Shown one piece after another: positions 28,412 to 37,042 of a stretch of DNA of 64,000 bases; the first letter of the stretch is position 1; the number at the start of each line of letters is the position of its first letter. A model generated the notes under the pieces. That model saw only the letters and a program-made list of their open reading frames with translations. It was not told where the DNA came from and made no database searches. Position numbers and translations under genes: made by a program. The DNA is from Bradyrhizobium sp. WBOS07 (GTDB lineage Bacteria; Pseudomonadota; Alphaproteobacteria; Rhizobiales; Xanthobacteraceae): contig NZ_CP029008.1 in NCBI RefSeq assembly GCF_024585165.1, forward strand, positions 6,219,501 through 6,283,500. Direction: 5' to 3'.

Positions 28412-28541
28412 GGTTGTTATCCTCTTTGTCTTGATGGGCCCGAGATTGGCGTCTATGGCCCATTCATGTCACGAGGACGACCGGGAAGCCGCCGATCCGA
28501 CAAGGCGCGGCGGATATTTTCGCGGGTGTTCCGCGGGTCGC

Positions 28542-29231
28542 CTAGACGGCTGCGACATCCTGCGGCGTCATCGTGAACGCCAGCCCGTAGCGGCCGATGG
28601 TCGGATTGTTCTGCGCGCCCAGGGCGCCAAGCGACCCGGGCGAAAGCGGGCCCGCGATCACGGCCTCAACGACATCGGCATCGTAGCCTGACAGCAGCAC
28701 GATCCAGTCGGCGGCGCCGTCCTTGCCGCGGATCTGCTGTTCGGTGGTGGGCGCGCTCGTCCGCGGGGTATCGGTGCGCAGCAGGTGAGCGCCGGTCAGC
28801 CCCGGTTGCTGTGCCAATGTGCCGAGCGTGTTCGCAAGCTGCGCCTGCAAGTCCGCCTCGCGTCCGGCCTGCGGTGACAACCTGATCGTCGCGAGCGAAG
28901 TCGCAACGCCACCACCGAAGCTTTCGACGAGGCGGCACTGGCTGCGGATCATGCCGAGATGATGCGGCATCATTTTCGCCGACCACGGCGTCGGCGCGTT
29001 GAGCCGGTCGAGATATCCCTTCGAGGTGAGCACCTCATACTCTGCGAGCTCGTAGAGCACGAAGAAACCTTCCGCATCCGTCGTGCTGGTCCAGCGCGAT
29101 CCGCGCCGGAAGCCGGGAATGCTCATCCGCTCCGGAAAGTGCTCATGCGAATGCCAGTCGCCGAACTCGGCCCGCTGTTCGGCGCGAACGCTCCACCACA
29201 TCGCGACGGCGGCCTTGCCCAGCAGTGACAT
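28542..29231 (-). CDS. Hypothetical protein, possible dimeric alpha-beta-barrel fold
   Basis: A 229-aa soluble protein. The first half has WHSHEHFPERMSIPGFRRGSRW (core WHSHEHFPERMSIPG), a pattern seen in small stress-response or EthD-like alpha-beta-barrel proteins, where His residues line a pocket. A weaker second half (about 115-225) may be a repeat of the same fold. GGGAG precedes the ATG. No catalytic motif is certain and the neighbours give no hint of function. Confidence 0.7.
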   Translation of the reverse strand: MSLLGKAAVAMWWSVRAEQRAEFGDWHSHEHFPERMSIPGFRRGSRWTSTTDAEGFFVLYELAEYEVLTSKGYLDRLNAPTPWSAKMMPHHLGMIRSQCRLVESFGGGVATSLATIRLSPQAGREADLQAQLANTLGTLAQQPGLTGAHLLRTDTPRTSAPTTEQQIRGKDGAADWIVLLSGYDADVVEAVIAGPLSPGSLGALGAQNNPTIGRYGLAFTMTPQDVAAV

Positions 29232-29534
29232 GGAGAGCTCCCTTTTCCCGCACTTTGCCTCGACGCCAACGATGACGGCAAGATGTCTACGCCCGACGGG
29301 CCGGAGCCGACGTGCCGGCGGGATTCGACCGCCAGGGCTTCATAGCGAGCTCAACGCGGCGGTGGTGCTGTATTTCGGAGGCCGCTCGGAGAGCGCGCCC
29401 CTGTTTTGCCCGACGCCTCGGATAGTTTTCGGCGTATCAGAAATCGCGTTTGAAGCCAAGGACTTGGCTACTATGCATGGGGTTGTTTTTCTCACTTTTT
29501 TAGTTTGAGCCTGCGACGTTGCGCCTTCCCAAGC
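29232..29534. other. Gap of about 300 bases with no feature seen
   Basis: Apart from the frc terminator at its far edge, the gap between the hypothetical protein start and frc shows no ribosome site with a credible frame, no operator copy and no repeat. A run of T residues around 29490-29502 makes it locally AT-rich. Confidence 0.4.
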
Positions 29535-29559
29535 AAAAAGGCCGCCCCTGCGGGCGGCC
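29535..29559 (-). terminator. Rho-independent terminator of the gntR-oxc-frc operon
   Basis: Stem GGCCGCCC (29540-29547) and GGGCGGCC (29552-29559), loop CTGC, followed on the minus strand by five T residues. It begins 28 bases after the frc stop. Confidence 0.9.
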
Positions 29560-29586
29560 CTTCCGTCTTGGTCGAGACGGTGTCGC

Positions 29587-30864
29587 TTACTCCGCGGCCT
29601 GCTTCTGCGGCGGGTCGAGCGCGCCGGACTTGTGGATCTCGGCGACCTGGTGATCGGAGAAGCCGAGCACCGAGCGCAGGACCTCGTCGGTGTGCTCGCC
29701 GAGCAGCGGGGAGCGCTGCACGTTGCTCGGGCTGTCCGACAGCTTGATCGGGTTGCCGACCGAGATGTACTTGCCGCGGGTGGGGTGGTCGACCTCGACC
29801 ACGGTGCCGGTCGCGCGCAGCGACTGGTCTTCCGCGATCTCCCTCATCGACAGGATCGGGCCGCAGGGGATGTCGTCCTTGTTGAGGATCTCCATCGCCT
29901 CGAACTTGGTCTTGGTCATCGTCCACTGCTCGATGCGGGCGAAGATCTCGTTGAGGCGCGGCAGACGGGCGGCCGGCTTGGCGTAGTTCGGATCGGTTTT
30001 CCAGGTGGGCTCGCCGATCACGTCGCAGATCTTCTCCCAGACCGGGGCCTGGGTGATGAAGTAGATGTAGGCGTTGGGATCGGTCTCCCAGCCCTTGCAC
30101 TTCAGGATGCGGCCGGGCTGGCCGCCGCCGGAATCGTTGCCGGCGCGCGGCACGGCGTCGCCGAACGGCACGCCTTCGCCGAACTGGCTGTATTCCTTGA
30201 GCGGGCCGTGGGCGAGGCGCTGCTGGTCGCGCAGCTTGACGCGGCAGAGGTTGAGCACGCCGTCCTGCATCGCGGCGGTGACGCGCTGGCCCTTGCCGGT
30301 GTTGGTGCGCTGATAGAGCGCGGTGACGATGCCGAGCGCCAGGTGGAGGCCGGTGCCGCTATCGCCGATCTGCGCGCCGGTCACGAGCGGCAGGCCGTCG
30401 CGGAAGCCGGTGGTCGAGGCGGCGCCGCCGGTGCACTGCGCGACGTTCTCGTAGACCTTGCAGTCTTCGTACGGACCGGGGCCAAAACCCTTGATCGAGG
30501 CGACGATCATCTTCGGGTTGATCGCCTGAATCTTCTCCCAGGGGAAGCCCATGCGGTCGAGCACGCCGGGGCCGAAATTCTCCACCAGCACGTCGCACTT
30601 CTTGATCAGCTCGGTGAGGACTTCCTTGCCCTTGGGGTTCTTGGTGTCGAGCGTGATCGAACGCTTGTTGTGGTTGAGCATGGTGAAATACAGGCTGTCC
30701 ACGTTCGGGATGTCCTGCAGCTGGCCGCGGGTGATGTCACCCACGCCCGGACGTTCCACCTTGATCACGTCGGCGCCGAACCATGCCAGCAGCTGCGTGC
30801 AGGTCGGTCCGGACTGGACGTGGGTGAAGTCGAGAATGCGAACGCCCTCAAGCGCTTTGGTCAT
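29587..30864 (-). CDS. frc: Formyl-CoA:oxalate CoA-transferase
   Basis: A 425-aa class III CoA-transferase that moves CoA from formyl-CoA to oxalate, giving oxalyl-CoA and formate. Near-identity in layout to Oxalobacter FRC (428 aa) is evident: [49 protein letters not shown]. The catalytic Asp is residue 168 in [14 protein letters not shown], equivalent to Asp169 of Oxalobacter. The Gly-rich loop GDSGGGQPG (about 255-265) is the one that opens during catalysis. It lies 65 bases after oxc and ends at a strong terminator. With Oxc it forms the oxalate decarboxylation cycle, in which formyl-CoA from one turn primes the next. Confidence 0.97.
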   Translation of the reverse strand: MTKALEGVRILDFTHVQSGPTCTQLLAWFGADVIKVERPGVGDITRGQLQDIPNVDSLYFTMLNHNKRSITLDTKNPKGKEVLTELIKKCDVLVENFGPGVLDRMGFPWEKIQAINPKMIVASIKGFGPGPYEDCKVYENVAQCTGGAASTTGFRDGLPLVTGAQIGDSGTGLHLALGIVTALYQRTNTGKGQRVTAAMQDGVLNLCRVKLRDQQRLAHGPLKEYSQFGEGVPFGDAVPRAGNDSGGGQPGRILKCKGWETDPNAYIYFITQAPVWEKICDVIGEPTWKTDPNYAKPAARLPRLNEIFARIEQWTMTKTKFEAMEILNKDDIPCGPILSMREIAEDQSLRATGTVVEVDHPTRGKYISVGNPIKLSDSPSNVQRSPLLGEHTDEVLRSVLGFSDHQVAEIHKSGALDPPQKQAAE

Positions 30865-30929
30865 CGTGTTGCTCCGTACTCTTGTGTCTGCCCCTGCACC
30901 CGGCAGGGAATAAGGGTTGAGGGGTGGAC

Positions 30930-32663
30930 TTACTTCTTCTTCTGCAGAACGCTCTGCGGGTTGAGGTTGCCGATGCGGCCGCTCTCCGAGCCTGCGGCCG
31001 GATCGATCACGGCGTTGATGAGCGTCGGCTTGCCGGACTTCATCGCGTCGTTCACGGCGCGCTTCAGCTCGTCGGGCGAGGTCGCATTCACGCCGACGCC
31101 GCCGAAGGCCTCCATCATCTTGTCGTAGCGCGCGCCCTTGACGAAGACGGTGGTCGCCGGATCGGAATTCGCGCCGTTGACGTCGGTGCCGCGATAGATG
31201 CCGTCATTGTTGAAGATGACGACGCAGATCGGCAGATTGTAGCGGCAGATGGTCTCGACCTCCATGCCGGAGAAGCCGAACGCCGAGTCGCCTTCCACCG
31301 CCAGCACGGGGTGGCCGGTCTCGAGCGCGGCCGCGATCGCCTGGCCCATGCCGATGCCCATCACGCCCCAGGTGCCGACGTCGAGACGCTTGCGCGGGCG
31401 GTACATGTCGATGACGCCGCGGGCGAGGTCGAGCGTGTTGGCGCCTTCGTTGACGAGGATCGCCTCGGGATAGTCCTTGATGACATTCTTCAAGACGCCG
31501 AGCGCGCCGTGATAGTCCATCGGCGACTTGTTGTTCATCAGCTTCGGCGCCATCTTGGCGACGTTCTCTTCGCGCTTGGACGAGATCGCCTTGGTCCACT
31601 CGGCGGGCGGGGCGGTCCAGCCCGTTGCCATCGCCTGGTTGAAGGCGGAGACGACCGAGCCGATGTCGCCGACCACGGGCGCGACGATCTCGACGTTGGA
31701 GTCCATCTCCTTCGGCTCGATGTCGACCTGGATGAACTTCTTCGGCGCTTCGCCCCAGCTCTTGCCCTTGCCGTGCGACAGCAGCCAGTTCAGCCGCGCG
31801 CCGATCAGCATGACGACGTCGGAGTCCTTCAGCACGGTCGAGCGGGCTGCGCCGGCGCATTGCGGATGGGTGTCGGGGAGCAGGCCCTTGGCCATGCTCA
31901 TCGGCAGGAACGGCACGCCGCTCTTCTCGACGAAGCTCTTGATCTCCTCATCCGCCTGGGCGTAGGCCGCGCCCTTGCCCAGGATGATGAGCGGACGCTT
32001 GGCGCTCTTGAGCACGTCGAGCGCGCGCTTCACCGAAGCGGGCGAGGGGATCTGCGCGGGCGCAGCATCGATCACCTTGACCAGCGATTTCCGGCCGGCC
32101 TCGGCGTTCATCACCTGGCCGAACAGTTTTGCCGGCAGGTCGAGATAGACGCCGCCCGGACGGCCCGAGACCGCGGCGCGGATGGCGCGGGCGAAGCCGA
32201 TGCCGATGTCCTGGGCGTGCAGCACGCGATAGGCCGCCTTGCACAGCGGCTTTGCGATCGCGAGCTGGTCCATCTCCTCGTAATCGCCCTGCTGAAGGTC
32301 GACGATCTCGCGCTCGGAGGAGCCCGAGACCAGGATCATCGGGTAGCAATTGGTGGTGGCGTGCGCGAGCGCGGTGAGACCGTTGAGGAAGCCGGGCGCC
32401 GAGACGGTGAGGCAGACGCCGGGTTTCTTGGTGAGATAGCCGGCGATGCCCGCGGCATAGCCCGCGTTCTGCTCGTGGCGGAAGGAGATCACGCGAATAC
32501 CGGCGGCTTGCGCCATGCGGCCCAAGTCCGTGATCGGGATGCCCGGCACATTATAGATGGTGTTGATGCCGTTCAGCTTGAGCGCGTCGATGACGAGATG
32601 GAAGCCATCCGTCAGCTCCTGCTCGGTGCCCGGTGCCTCGGACTTGGTCGCGGTATTCAGCAT
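30930..32663 (-). CDS. oxc: Oxalyl-CoA decarboxylase
   Basis: A 577-aa thiamine-diphosphate enzyme that cleaves oxalyl-CoA to formyl-CoA and CO2. [16 protein letters not shown] and [12 protein letters not shown] at the N-terminus carry the catalytic Glu (residue 64) that activates the cofactor. The central domain shows the nucleotide-like fold that binds ADP in Oxalobacter OXC. The C-terminal cofactor motif is [15 protein letters not shown] followed by [12 protein letters not shown]. The C-terminus is Lys-rich, as in OXC. It lies 60 bases after gntR and before frc, so gntR-oxc-frc is probably one operon from operator f. Confidence 0.97.
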   Translation of the reverse strand: MLNTATKSEAPGTEQELTDGFHLVIDALKLNGINTIYNVPGIPITDLGRMAQAAGIRVISFRHEQNAGYAAGIAGYLTKKPGVCLTVSAPGFLNGLTALAHATTNCYPMILVSGSSEREIVDLQQGDYEEMDQLAIAKPLCKAAYRVLHAQDIGIGFARAIRAAVSGRPGGVYLDLPAKLFGQVMNAEAGRKSLVKVIDAAPAQIPSPASVKRALDVLKSAKRPLIILGKGAAYAQADEEIKSFVEKSGVPFLPMSMAKGLLPDTHPQCAGAARSTVLKDSDVVMLIGARLNWLLSHGKGKSWGEAPKKFIQVDIEPKEMDSNVEIVAPVVGDIGSVVSAFNQAMATGWTAPPAEWTKAISSKREENVAKMAPKLMNNKSPMDYHGALGVLKNVIKDYPEAILVNEGANTLDLARGVIDMYRPRKRLDVGTWGVMGIGMGQAIAAALETGHPVLAVEGDSAFGFSGMEVETICRYNLPICVVIFNNDGIYRGTDVNGANSDPATTVFVKGARYDKMMEAFGGVGVNATSPDELKRAVNDAMKSGKPTLINAVIDPAAGSESGRIGNLNPQSVLQKKK

Positions 32664-32723
32664 GGGCCTTGTCTCCCTGGTCTCAAGTGGTGGGGCGAGT
32701 TGTTCGCCCTTCTGGTGAATGGT

Positions 32724-33455
32724 CTAAGTGAAAAGTTCCTGGCCGTGCGCTTCGACATAAGCGGCAAGGCCGAGGGTGTGGTCCCGGGCGCGCTTCTCGG
32801 CGAGCTCGGTGTCGCGGGCTTCCAGCGCTTCGATCATCGCAAGATGTTCGGGCAGCGAGGTCGCGGTGCGGTCCTTGCGTCCGATCGTCAATTGGCGATA
32901 GCCGCGCACGTGCAGCAGCAGGTCGTTGGTGAGATCGACCAGCACCGGCGATTCCGACAGCGAGATCAGCGCCTGGTGGAAGGCGATGTTGGCGCGCGAA
33001 TATTCCTCGACATGGTCCTCGGGCAGGCGGTCCTTGCCGAAATCCTTGAAGAAGTCGCGCAGTGCGGTGATGTCCTTCTTGCGCGCGGTGGTGGTGATGA
33101 GGCGGGCGGCCATGCTCTCGAGCGCCGCCCAGGCGCGGATCATGTCGACGATCTCGCTCTTGGTCCTGCGCACCACCATGATGCCGCGCCGTGGCACCGT
33201 CTTCACAAAACCGTCCTGCTCGAGCATCGCGATCGCTTCGCGGATCGGCGTGCGGCTGACGCCCAGGCGTTCGGACAGCGCGCGCTCGTCGAGCATCACC
33301 GGCTCGGGCGTCGAGTAGATGTCCATCTTGAGGATGGCTTCCTTCAAGGCGTCATACGCCTTGTTCTTGAAGCTGCTCTCCGGGGCAATACGAACGATTG
33401 CGATGTCTGCCTCGGCCATGTTCGGCAACGCCTTGGTTGGTTTCCGTAGTGACAC
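32724..33455 (-). CDS. GntR-family (FCD/FadR subfamily) regulator, candidate oxalate repressor
   Basis: A 243-aa regulator with an N-terminal winged HTH (LDERALSERLGVSRTPIREAI) and an all-helical FCD domain from about residue 100, where a metal and a small carboxylate usually bind. Expected metal ligands include Asp/His in IAFHQAL, the His of LPEHLAM and the later His of RARDHTLG. The GTG start at 33455 has GGAGGAG at good spacing. FCD members typically release DNA when they bind their pathway's acid, here plausibly oxalate or oxalyl-CoA. The gene is flanked by two operator copies and heads the oxc-frc operon, making it the best candidate for the protein that reads the seven dyads. Confidence 0.92.
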   Translation of the reverse strand: MSLRKPTKALPNMAEADIAIVRIAPESSFKNKAYDALKEAILKMDIYSTPEPVMLDERALSERLGVSRTPIREAIAMLEQDGFVKTVPRRGIMVVRRTKSEIVDMIRAWAALESMAARLITTTARKKDITALRDFFKDFGKDRLPEDHVEEYSRANIAFHQALISLSESPVLVDLTNDLLLHVRGYRQLTIGRKDRTATSLPEHLAMIEALEARDTELAEKRARDHTLGLAAYVEAHGQELFT

Positions 33456-33512
33456 GACGAATCTCCTCCAGTGGGGAGTCGTCTTTTACAGGAATATTGA
33501 CAGGAAAGTTTT

Positions 33513-33529
33513 TGGCATACCACATGCCA
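33513..33529 (-). promoter_or_regulatory. Oxalate-regulon operator f (gntR-oxc-frc promoter)
   Basis: Read with transcription it is TGGCATGTGGTATGCCA, a perfect 6-5-6 dyad. A consensus TTGACA (33533-33538) lies three bases upstream. The gntR start is 58 bases downstream, so the regulator would control its own synthesis together with Oxc and Frc. Confidence 0.8.
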
Positions 33530-33593
33530 GAATGTCAAGGCGGCGATTTTTTGCGGCGTTCTAAGTGATGCAGCAGCTTGACAAGTTGGCTTC

Positions 33594-33610
33594 TGGCATA
33601 CCAAATGCCA
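33594..33610 (+). promoter_or_regulatory. Oxalate-regulon operator g (acyl-CoA synthetase promoter)
   Basis: TGGCATACCAAATGCCA, a perfect 6-5-6 dyad on the plus strand. TTGGCT ends two bases upstream and a consensus TTGACA lies at 33578-33583. It is 64 bases from operator f on the divergent promoter. The synthetase ATG is about 160 bases downstream; the rest of the 33456-33770 gap shows nothing else. Confidence 0.78.
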
Positions 33611-33770
33611 TCGCCAGCCATTTTTGATCCAGGGCGGTGGAGTAATCTCAGGCTTGATGCCGCTCCGGCCCGCGACATGGAACAGAGCGCGGCGAATGGC
33701 AAGCATCACGGGCAGCCGCAACCACGCGCGCGCTTTGAAAAGAACGAACTGAGGTCAAGGGAGAAGCCAG

Positions 33771-35900
33771 ATGTCCAATTCCAAAGATGCCGTCCGCAAG
33801 GTGCTTGACCAGGTCAAGGCGGACAACCGCACCAGCCTGACGGCCCCGGAAGGCAAGCTGGTCTGCGACGCCTACGGCATTCCGGTGCCGAAGGAGGGCG
33901 TGGCCAAGTCGGCGGGTGAAGCCGGCAAGATGGCCTCTTCGATGGGCTTCCCGGTCGTGATGAAGATCGTCTCGCCGGACATTCTCCACAAGACCGAGGC
34001 CGGCGGCGTCATCGTCGGCCTCAAGACGGCGGACGAGGCCGAGAAGGCCTACGAGACCATTCTGTCCAACGCCAAGAAGTACAAGGCCGATGCCAAGATC
34101 GAAGGCGTCCAGGTGCAGCAGATGCTGGCCGGCGGTACCGAGGTGATCGTCGGCTCGATCACCGACGGCTCGTTCGGCAAGCTGGTGGCCTTCGGCCTCG
34201 GCGGCGTGCTGGTCGAGGTGCTCAAGGACATCACCTTCCGCCTCGCGCCGGCGACCAAGGAAGACGCGCTGTCGATGCTCGACGGCATCCAGGCGCATGA
34301 GATCCTGAAGGGCGTGCGCGGCGGGGAGCCGGTGAACCGCTCGGCGCTCGCCGACGTCATCGTCAAGGTCTCGCAGCTCGTCACCGATTTCCCTGAGATC
34401 GTCGAGCTCGACCTCAATCCGGTATTCGCGACGCCGAAGGGCGCCACCGCCGCCGACGTCCGCATCGTCGTCGACTTCGCCTATGTGCCGAAACCGAAGC
34501 CCCGCCCGACCGAGGAGATCGTCGCGGCGATGAACCGCATCATGCAGCCCAAGGCGGTCGCCGTGGTCGGCGCCTCCGCCGAGGACGGCAAGATCGGCAA
34601 TTCCGTGATGAAGAACCTCATCAACGGCGGCTACAAGGGCGACATCTATCCGATCCATCCCAAGGCCGCCGAGATCCTCGGCTACAAGGCCTATAAGAGC
34701 GTCAAGGACGTGCCCGGCGTGATCGACGTCGCGGTGTTCGCGATCCCCGCCAAGTTCGTGGCGGCGGCGCTGACCGAATGCGGCGAGAAGAAAATCCCCG
34801 GCGCGGTTTTGATTCCGTCGGGCTTTGCCGAAGCCGGCGCGCCGGAGCTGCAGGCCGAGATCGTCGAGGTCGGCAAGAAGTACGACATCCGCCTGATGGG
34901 GCCGAACATCTACGGCTTCTATTATACGCCTGCCAATCTCTGCGCGACCTTCTGCACGGCTTACGACGTCAAGGGTCACGCCGCGCTGTCGTCGCAATCG
35001 GGCGGCATCGGCATGGCCATCATCGGCTTCTCGCGTTCGGCGAAAATGGGCGTGTCGGCCATCGTCGGCCTTGGCAACAAGTCCGATATCGACGAGGACG
35101 ATCTGCTCGCCTTCTTCGAGCAGGATCCGAACACGAACCTGATCGCGCAGCACTGCGAAGACCTCAAGGACGGCCGCGCCTTTGCGGAGGCTGCAAAGCG
35201 CGTCTCCAAGAAGAAGCCGGTCGTCGTGCTCAAGGCCGGCCGCACCTCGGCGGGCGCGAAGGCGGCGTCCTCGCACACCGGCGCGCTCGCCGGCAACGAC
35301 AAGATCTACGAGGACGTTCTGGCACAATCGGGCGTGATCCGGGCCCGCAGCTTGCGGCAATTGCTCGAATTCGCCCGGGGCGTGCCGGTGCTGCCGACGC
35401 CGAAGGGCGAGAACGTCCTGATCATCACCGGTGCCGGCGGCTCGGGCGTGCTGCTGTCGGATTCCTGCGTCGACAACGGCCTGTCGCTGATGTCGATGCC
35501 GCCGGATCTGGATGCGGCCTTCCGCAAGTTCATCCCGCCGTTTGGTGCTGCCGGAAATCCTGTGGATATCACCGGCGGCGAGCCGCCGATCACCTACGTC
35601 AATACCGTGAAGCTCGGCCTGTCGGACGAGCGCATCCATTCGCTGATCCTCGGCTATTGGCACACCATCGTCACCCCGCCGATGGTGTTCGCCCGTAACA
35701 TGGTCGAGGTGAAGAAAGAGATGGAGGCCAAGGGCTTCGTGAAGCCGATGGTCGCCTCGCTCGCCGGCGACGTCGAGGTCGAGGAAGCCGCCGAATATCT
35801 CTACCAGAACGGCATCCCGGCCTACGCGTATTCGACCGAACTTCCGGTCGAGGTGTTGGGTGCCAAGTACAAATGGGCGCGCGGGGCAGGGCTGCTCTGA
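33771..35900 (+). CDS. NDP-forming acyl-CoA synthetase with permuted domains
   Basis: A 709-aa protein of the ADP-forming acetyl-CoA/succinyl-CoA synthetase superfamily. The ATP-grasp half comes first (about 10-230: GFPVVMKIVSPDILHKTEAGG, ELDLNPVF). The CoA-binding Rossmann domain follows (about 255-345: VAVVGASAEDGKIGNSV), then the ligase domains with SQSGGIGMAI and SSHTGALAGND, whose His is the expected phosphohistidine. This order is the reverse of the common single-chain form. It makes an acyl-CoA from a free acid, CoA and ATP. Placed divergently from gntR behind operator g, it may prime the oxalate cycle by making oxalyl-CoA or formyl-CoA, or serve acetate; the substrate is not visible. 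AGGTCAAGGGAGAAG precedes the ATG. Confidence 0.9.
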   Translation: MSNSKDAVRKVLDQVKADNRTSLTAPEGKLVCDAYGIPVPKEGVAKSAGEAGKMASSMGFPVVMKIVSPDILHKTEAGGVIVGLKTADEAEKAYETILSNAKKYKADAKIEGVQVQQMLAGGTEVIVGSITDGSFGKLVAFGLGGVLVEVLKDITFRLAPATKEDALSMLDGIQAHEILKGVRGGEPVNRSALADVIVKVSQLVTDFPEIVELDLNPVFATPKGATAADVRIVVDFAYVPKPKPRPTEEIVAAMNRIMQPKAVAVVGASAEDGKIGNSVMKNLINGGYKGDIYPIHPKAAEILGYKAYKSVKDVPGVIDVAVFAIPAKFVAAALTECGEKKIPGAVLIPSGFAEAGAPELQAEIVEVGKKYDIRLMGPNIYGFYYTPANLCATFCTAYDVKGHAALSSQSGGIGMAIIGFSRSAKMGVSAIVGLGNKSDIDEDDLLAFFEQDPNTNLIAQHCEDLKDGRAFAEAAKRVSKKKPVVVLKAGRTSAGAKAASSHTGALAGNDKIYEDVLAQSGVIRARSLRQLLEFARGVPVLPTPKGENVLIITGAGGSGVLLSDSCVDNGLSLMSMPPDLDAAFRKFIPPFGAAGNPVDITGGEPPITYVNTVKLGLSDERIHSLILGYWHTIVTPPMVFARNMVEVKKEMEAKGFVKPMVASLAGDVEVEEAAEYLYQNGIPAYAYSTELPVEVLGAKYKWARGAGLL

Positions 35901-35910
35901 CGATCTTCGC

Positions 35911-36070
35911 CTCTCCCCGCTTGCGGGGAGAGGCCGGAATTTGCGCAGCAAATTCCGGGTGAGGGGGACTCTCGCGAGTGCAACTGTAACCGTCCCCGCG
36001 GAGACTCCCCCTCACCCTGACCCTCTCAGCGCGAGCGAAGCTCGTCGCGGCCCCGCAAGCGGGGCGAGGG
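35911..36070. repeat. Palindromic intergenic repeat, type C, copy 2
   Basis: Starts CTCTCCCCGCTTGCGGGGAGAG and ends CCCCGCAAGCGGGGCGAGG (both shown within their 20-base cores). An inner pair GGAATTTGCGCAGCAAATTCC is a second hairpin. The centre GGGGGACTCTCGC / GCGGAGACTCCCCC also pairs. It occupies the whole gap between the synthetase stop and the IclR ribosome site. Confidence 0.83.
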
Positions 36071-36079
36071 AAAGAACGA

Positions 36080-36934
36080 ATGCAGGTCGCGATGAACAAG
36101 AACGTGATCCGGCGCAAATCGCTCGAGCCCAAATCGGCTGCGGAGGCCGATCATGAGGTCCGCGACGGCGGTGTGCAGTCCGTCGACCGCGCGCTCTCCA
36201 TCCTGGAAACGCTGGCCGAGGACGACGAAGGCTACCGCCTCAGCGATCTCGCGATCCGCACCGGCCTGTCGGCCTCGACGGTGCATCGCCTGCTCGCGAC
36301 GCTGGAAAGCCGTCGCTTCGTGCAGTTCGACCGCGCCGAATCCAAATGGCACGTCGGCTCGCGCGCCTTCACTGTCGGCGCAAGCTTTGCGCGGCGGCGC
36401 AACTTCTCGACGCAGGCGATTCCATACTTGCGCAAGCTGCGCGATCTCACCCGCGAGACCGCCAATCTCGCCGTCGTCGACGACGAATTCATCATCGTTC
36501 TGACCCGCATGGAGAGCCGCGAGATCATGCGCTCGCTGACCCAGGTCGGCGGCCGTGTCCCCATGGTGACATCGGGCGTCGGCAAGGCGGTGCTCGCGAC
36601 GTATTCGGACGAGGATGTCGGCGCCGTCATCCGCCATCACGGCATGCCGCGCCTGACCGAGAAGTCGATCGTGCGGCCGAGCGATCTGTTCAAGGAGCTC
36701 GAAAGGATCCGCAGGCAGGGTTTTGCGCTCGACGATGAAGAAGCCTGCATGGGCCTGCGCTGCATTGCTGCGGTGGTATACAACGACTGTGCCGAGCCGC
36801 TCGCGGCGATTTCCGTCTCCGGCATGACCAGCCGCCTGACCGACGACAGATTGCCGGATGTGGGCCAGATCGTGCGCGAGGTCGCCGGCGAGCTGACCCT
36901 CGCGCTGGGTGGGGTGATGCCGACGCCCCGCTAA
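36080..36934 (+). CDS. IclR-family regulator, probably of the second TTT operon
   Basis: A 284-aa regulator. The N-terminal winged HTH (about 30-95) has LSDLAIRTGLSASTVHRLLATL, and the C-terminal GAF-like effector domain has RVPMVTSGVGKAVLA and GLRCIAAVVYND, the usual ligand pocket. GAGGGA precedes the ATG at 36080; an ATG four codons later is possible. IclR proteins near transporters usually respond to the transported acid. It lies about 110 bases ahead of a tctCBA operon on the same strand, so local control is likely. Confidence 0.9.
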   Translation: MQVAMNKNVIRRKSLEPKSAAEADHEVRDGGVQSVDRALSILETLAEDDEGYRLSDLAIRTGLSASTVHRLLATLESRRFVQFDRAESKWHVGSRAFTVGASFARRRNFSTQAIPYLRKLRDLTRETANLAVVDDEFIIVLTRMESREIMRSLTQVGGRVPMVTSGVGKAVLATYSDEDVGAVIRHHGMPRLTEKSIVRPSDLFKELERIRRQGFALDDEEACMGLRCIAAVVYNDCAEPLAAISVSGMTSRLTDDRLPDVGQIVREVAGELTLALGGVMPTPR

Positions 36935-37042
36935 AGCGCAGGAATCTGGGCGCTGTCGCTGGACAGCATCGGCCGTTTTAGCTGATATGCGACCAAACGA
37001 CACAATGCGGCAAACGTCCGCATGAGCCTGGAGAGCGTCCTC

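Noticed and set aside
33648..35951. A 767-codon minus-strand open frame opposite the acyl-CoA synthetase
   Set aside because: The plus-strand frame has intact ATP-grasp and CoA-binding motifs; the opposite frame is His/Arg/Asp-rich with no motif.
35911..36070. Reading the type C repeats as ordinary terminators
   Set aside because: They have several nested stems and related copies elsewhere, and no T-run; a repeat family explains them better.
36773..36795. TGGTATACAACG inside the IclR gene as another oxalate operator
   Set aside because: Only one arm is present; the second arm five bases later does not match, and it lies in coding sequence with no promoter.
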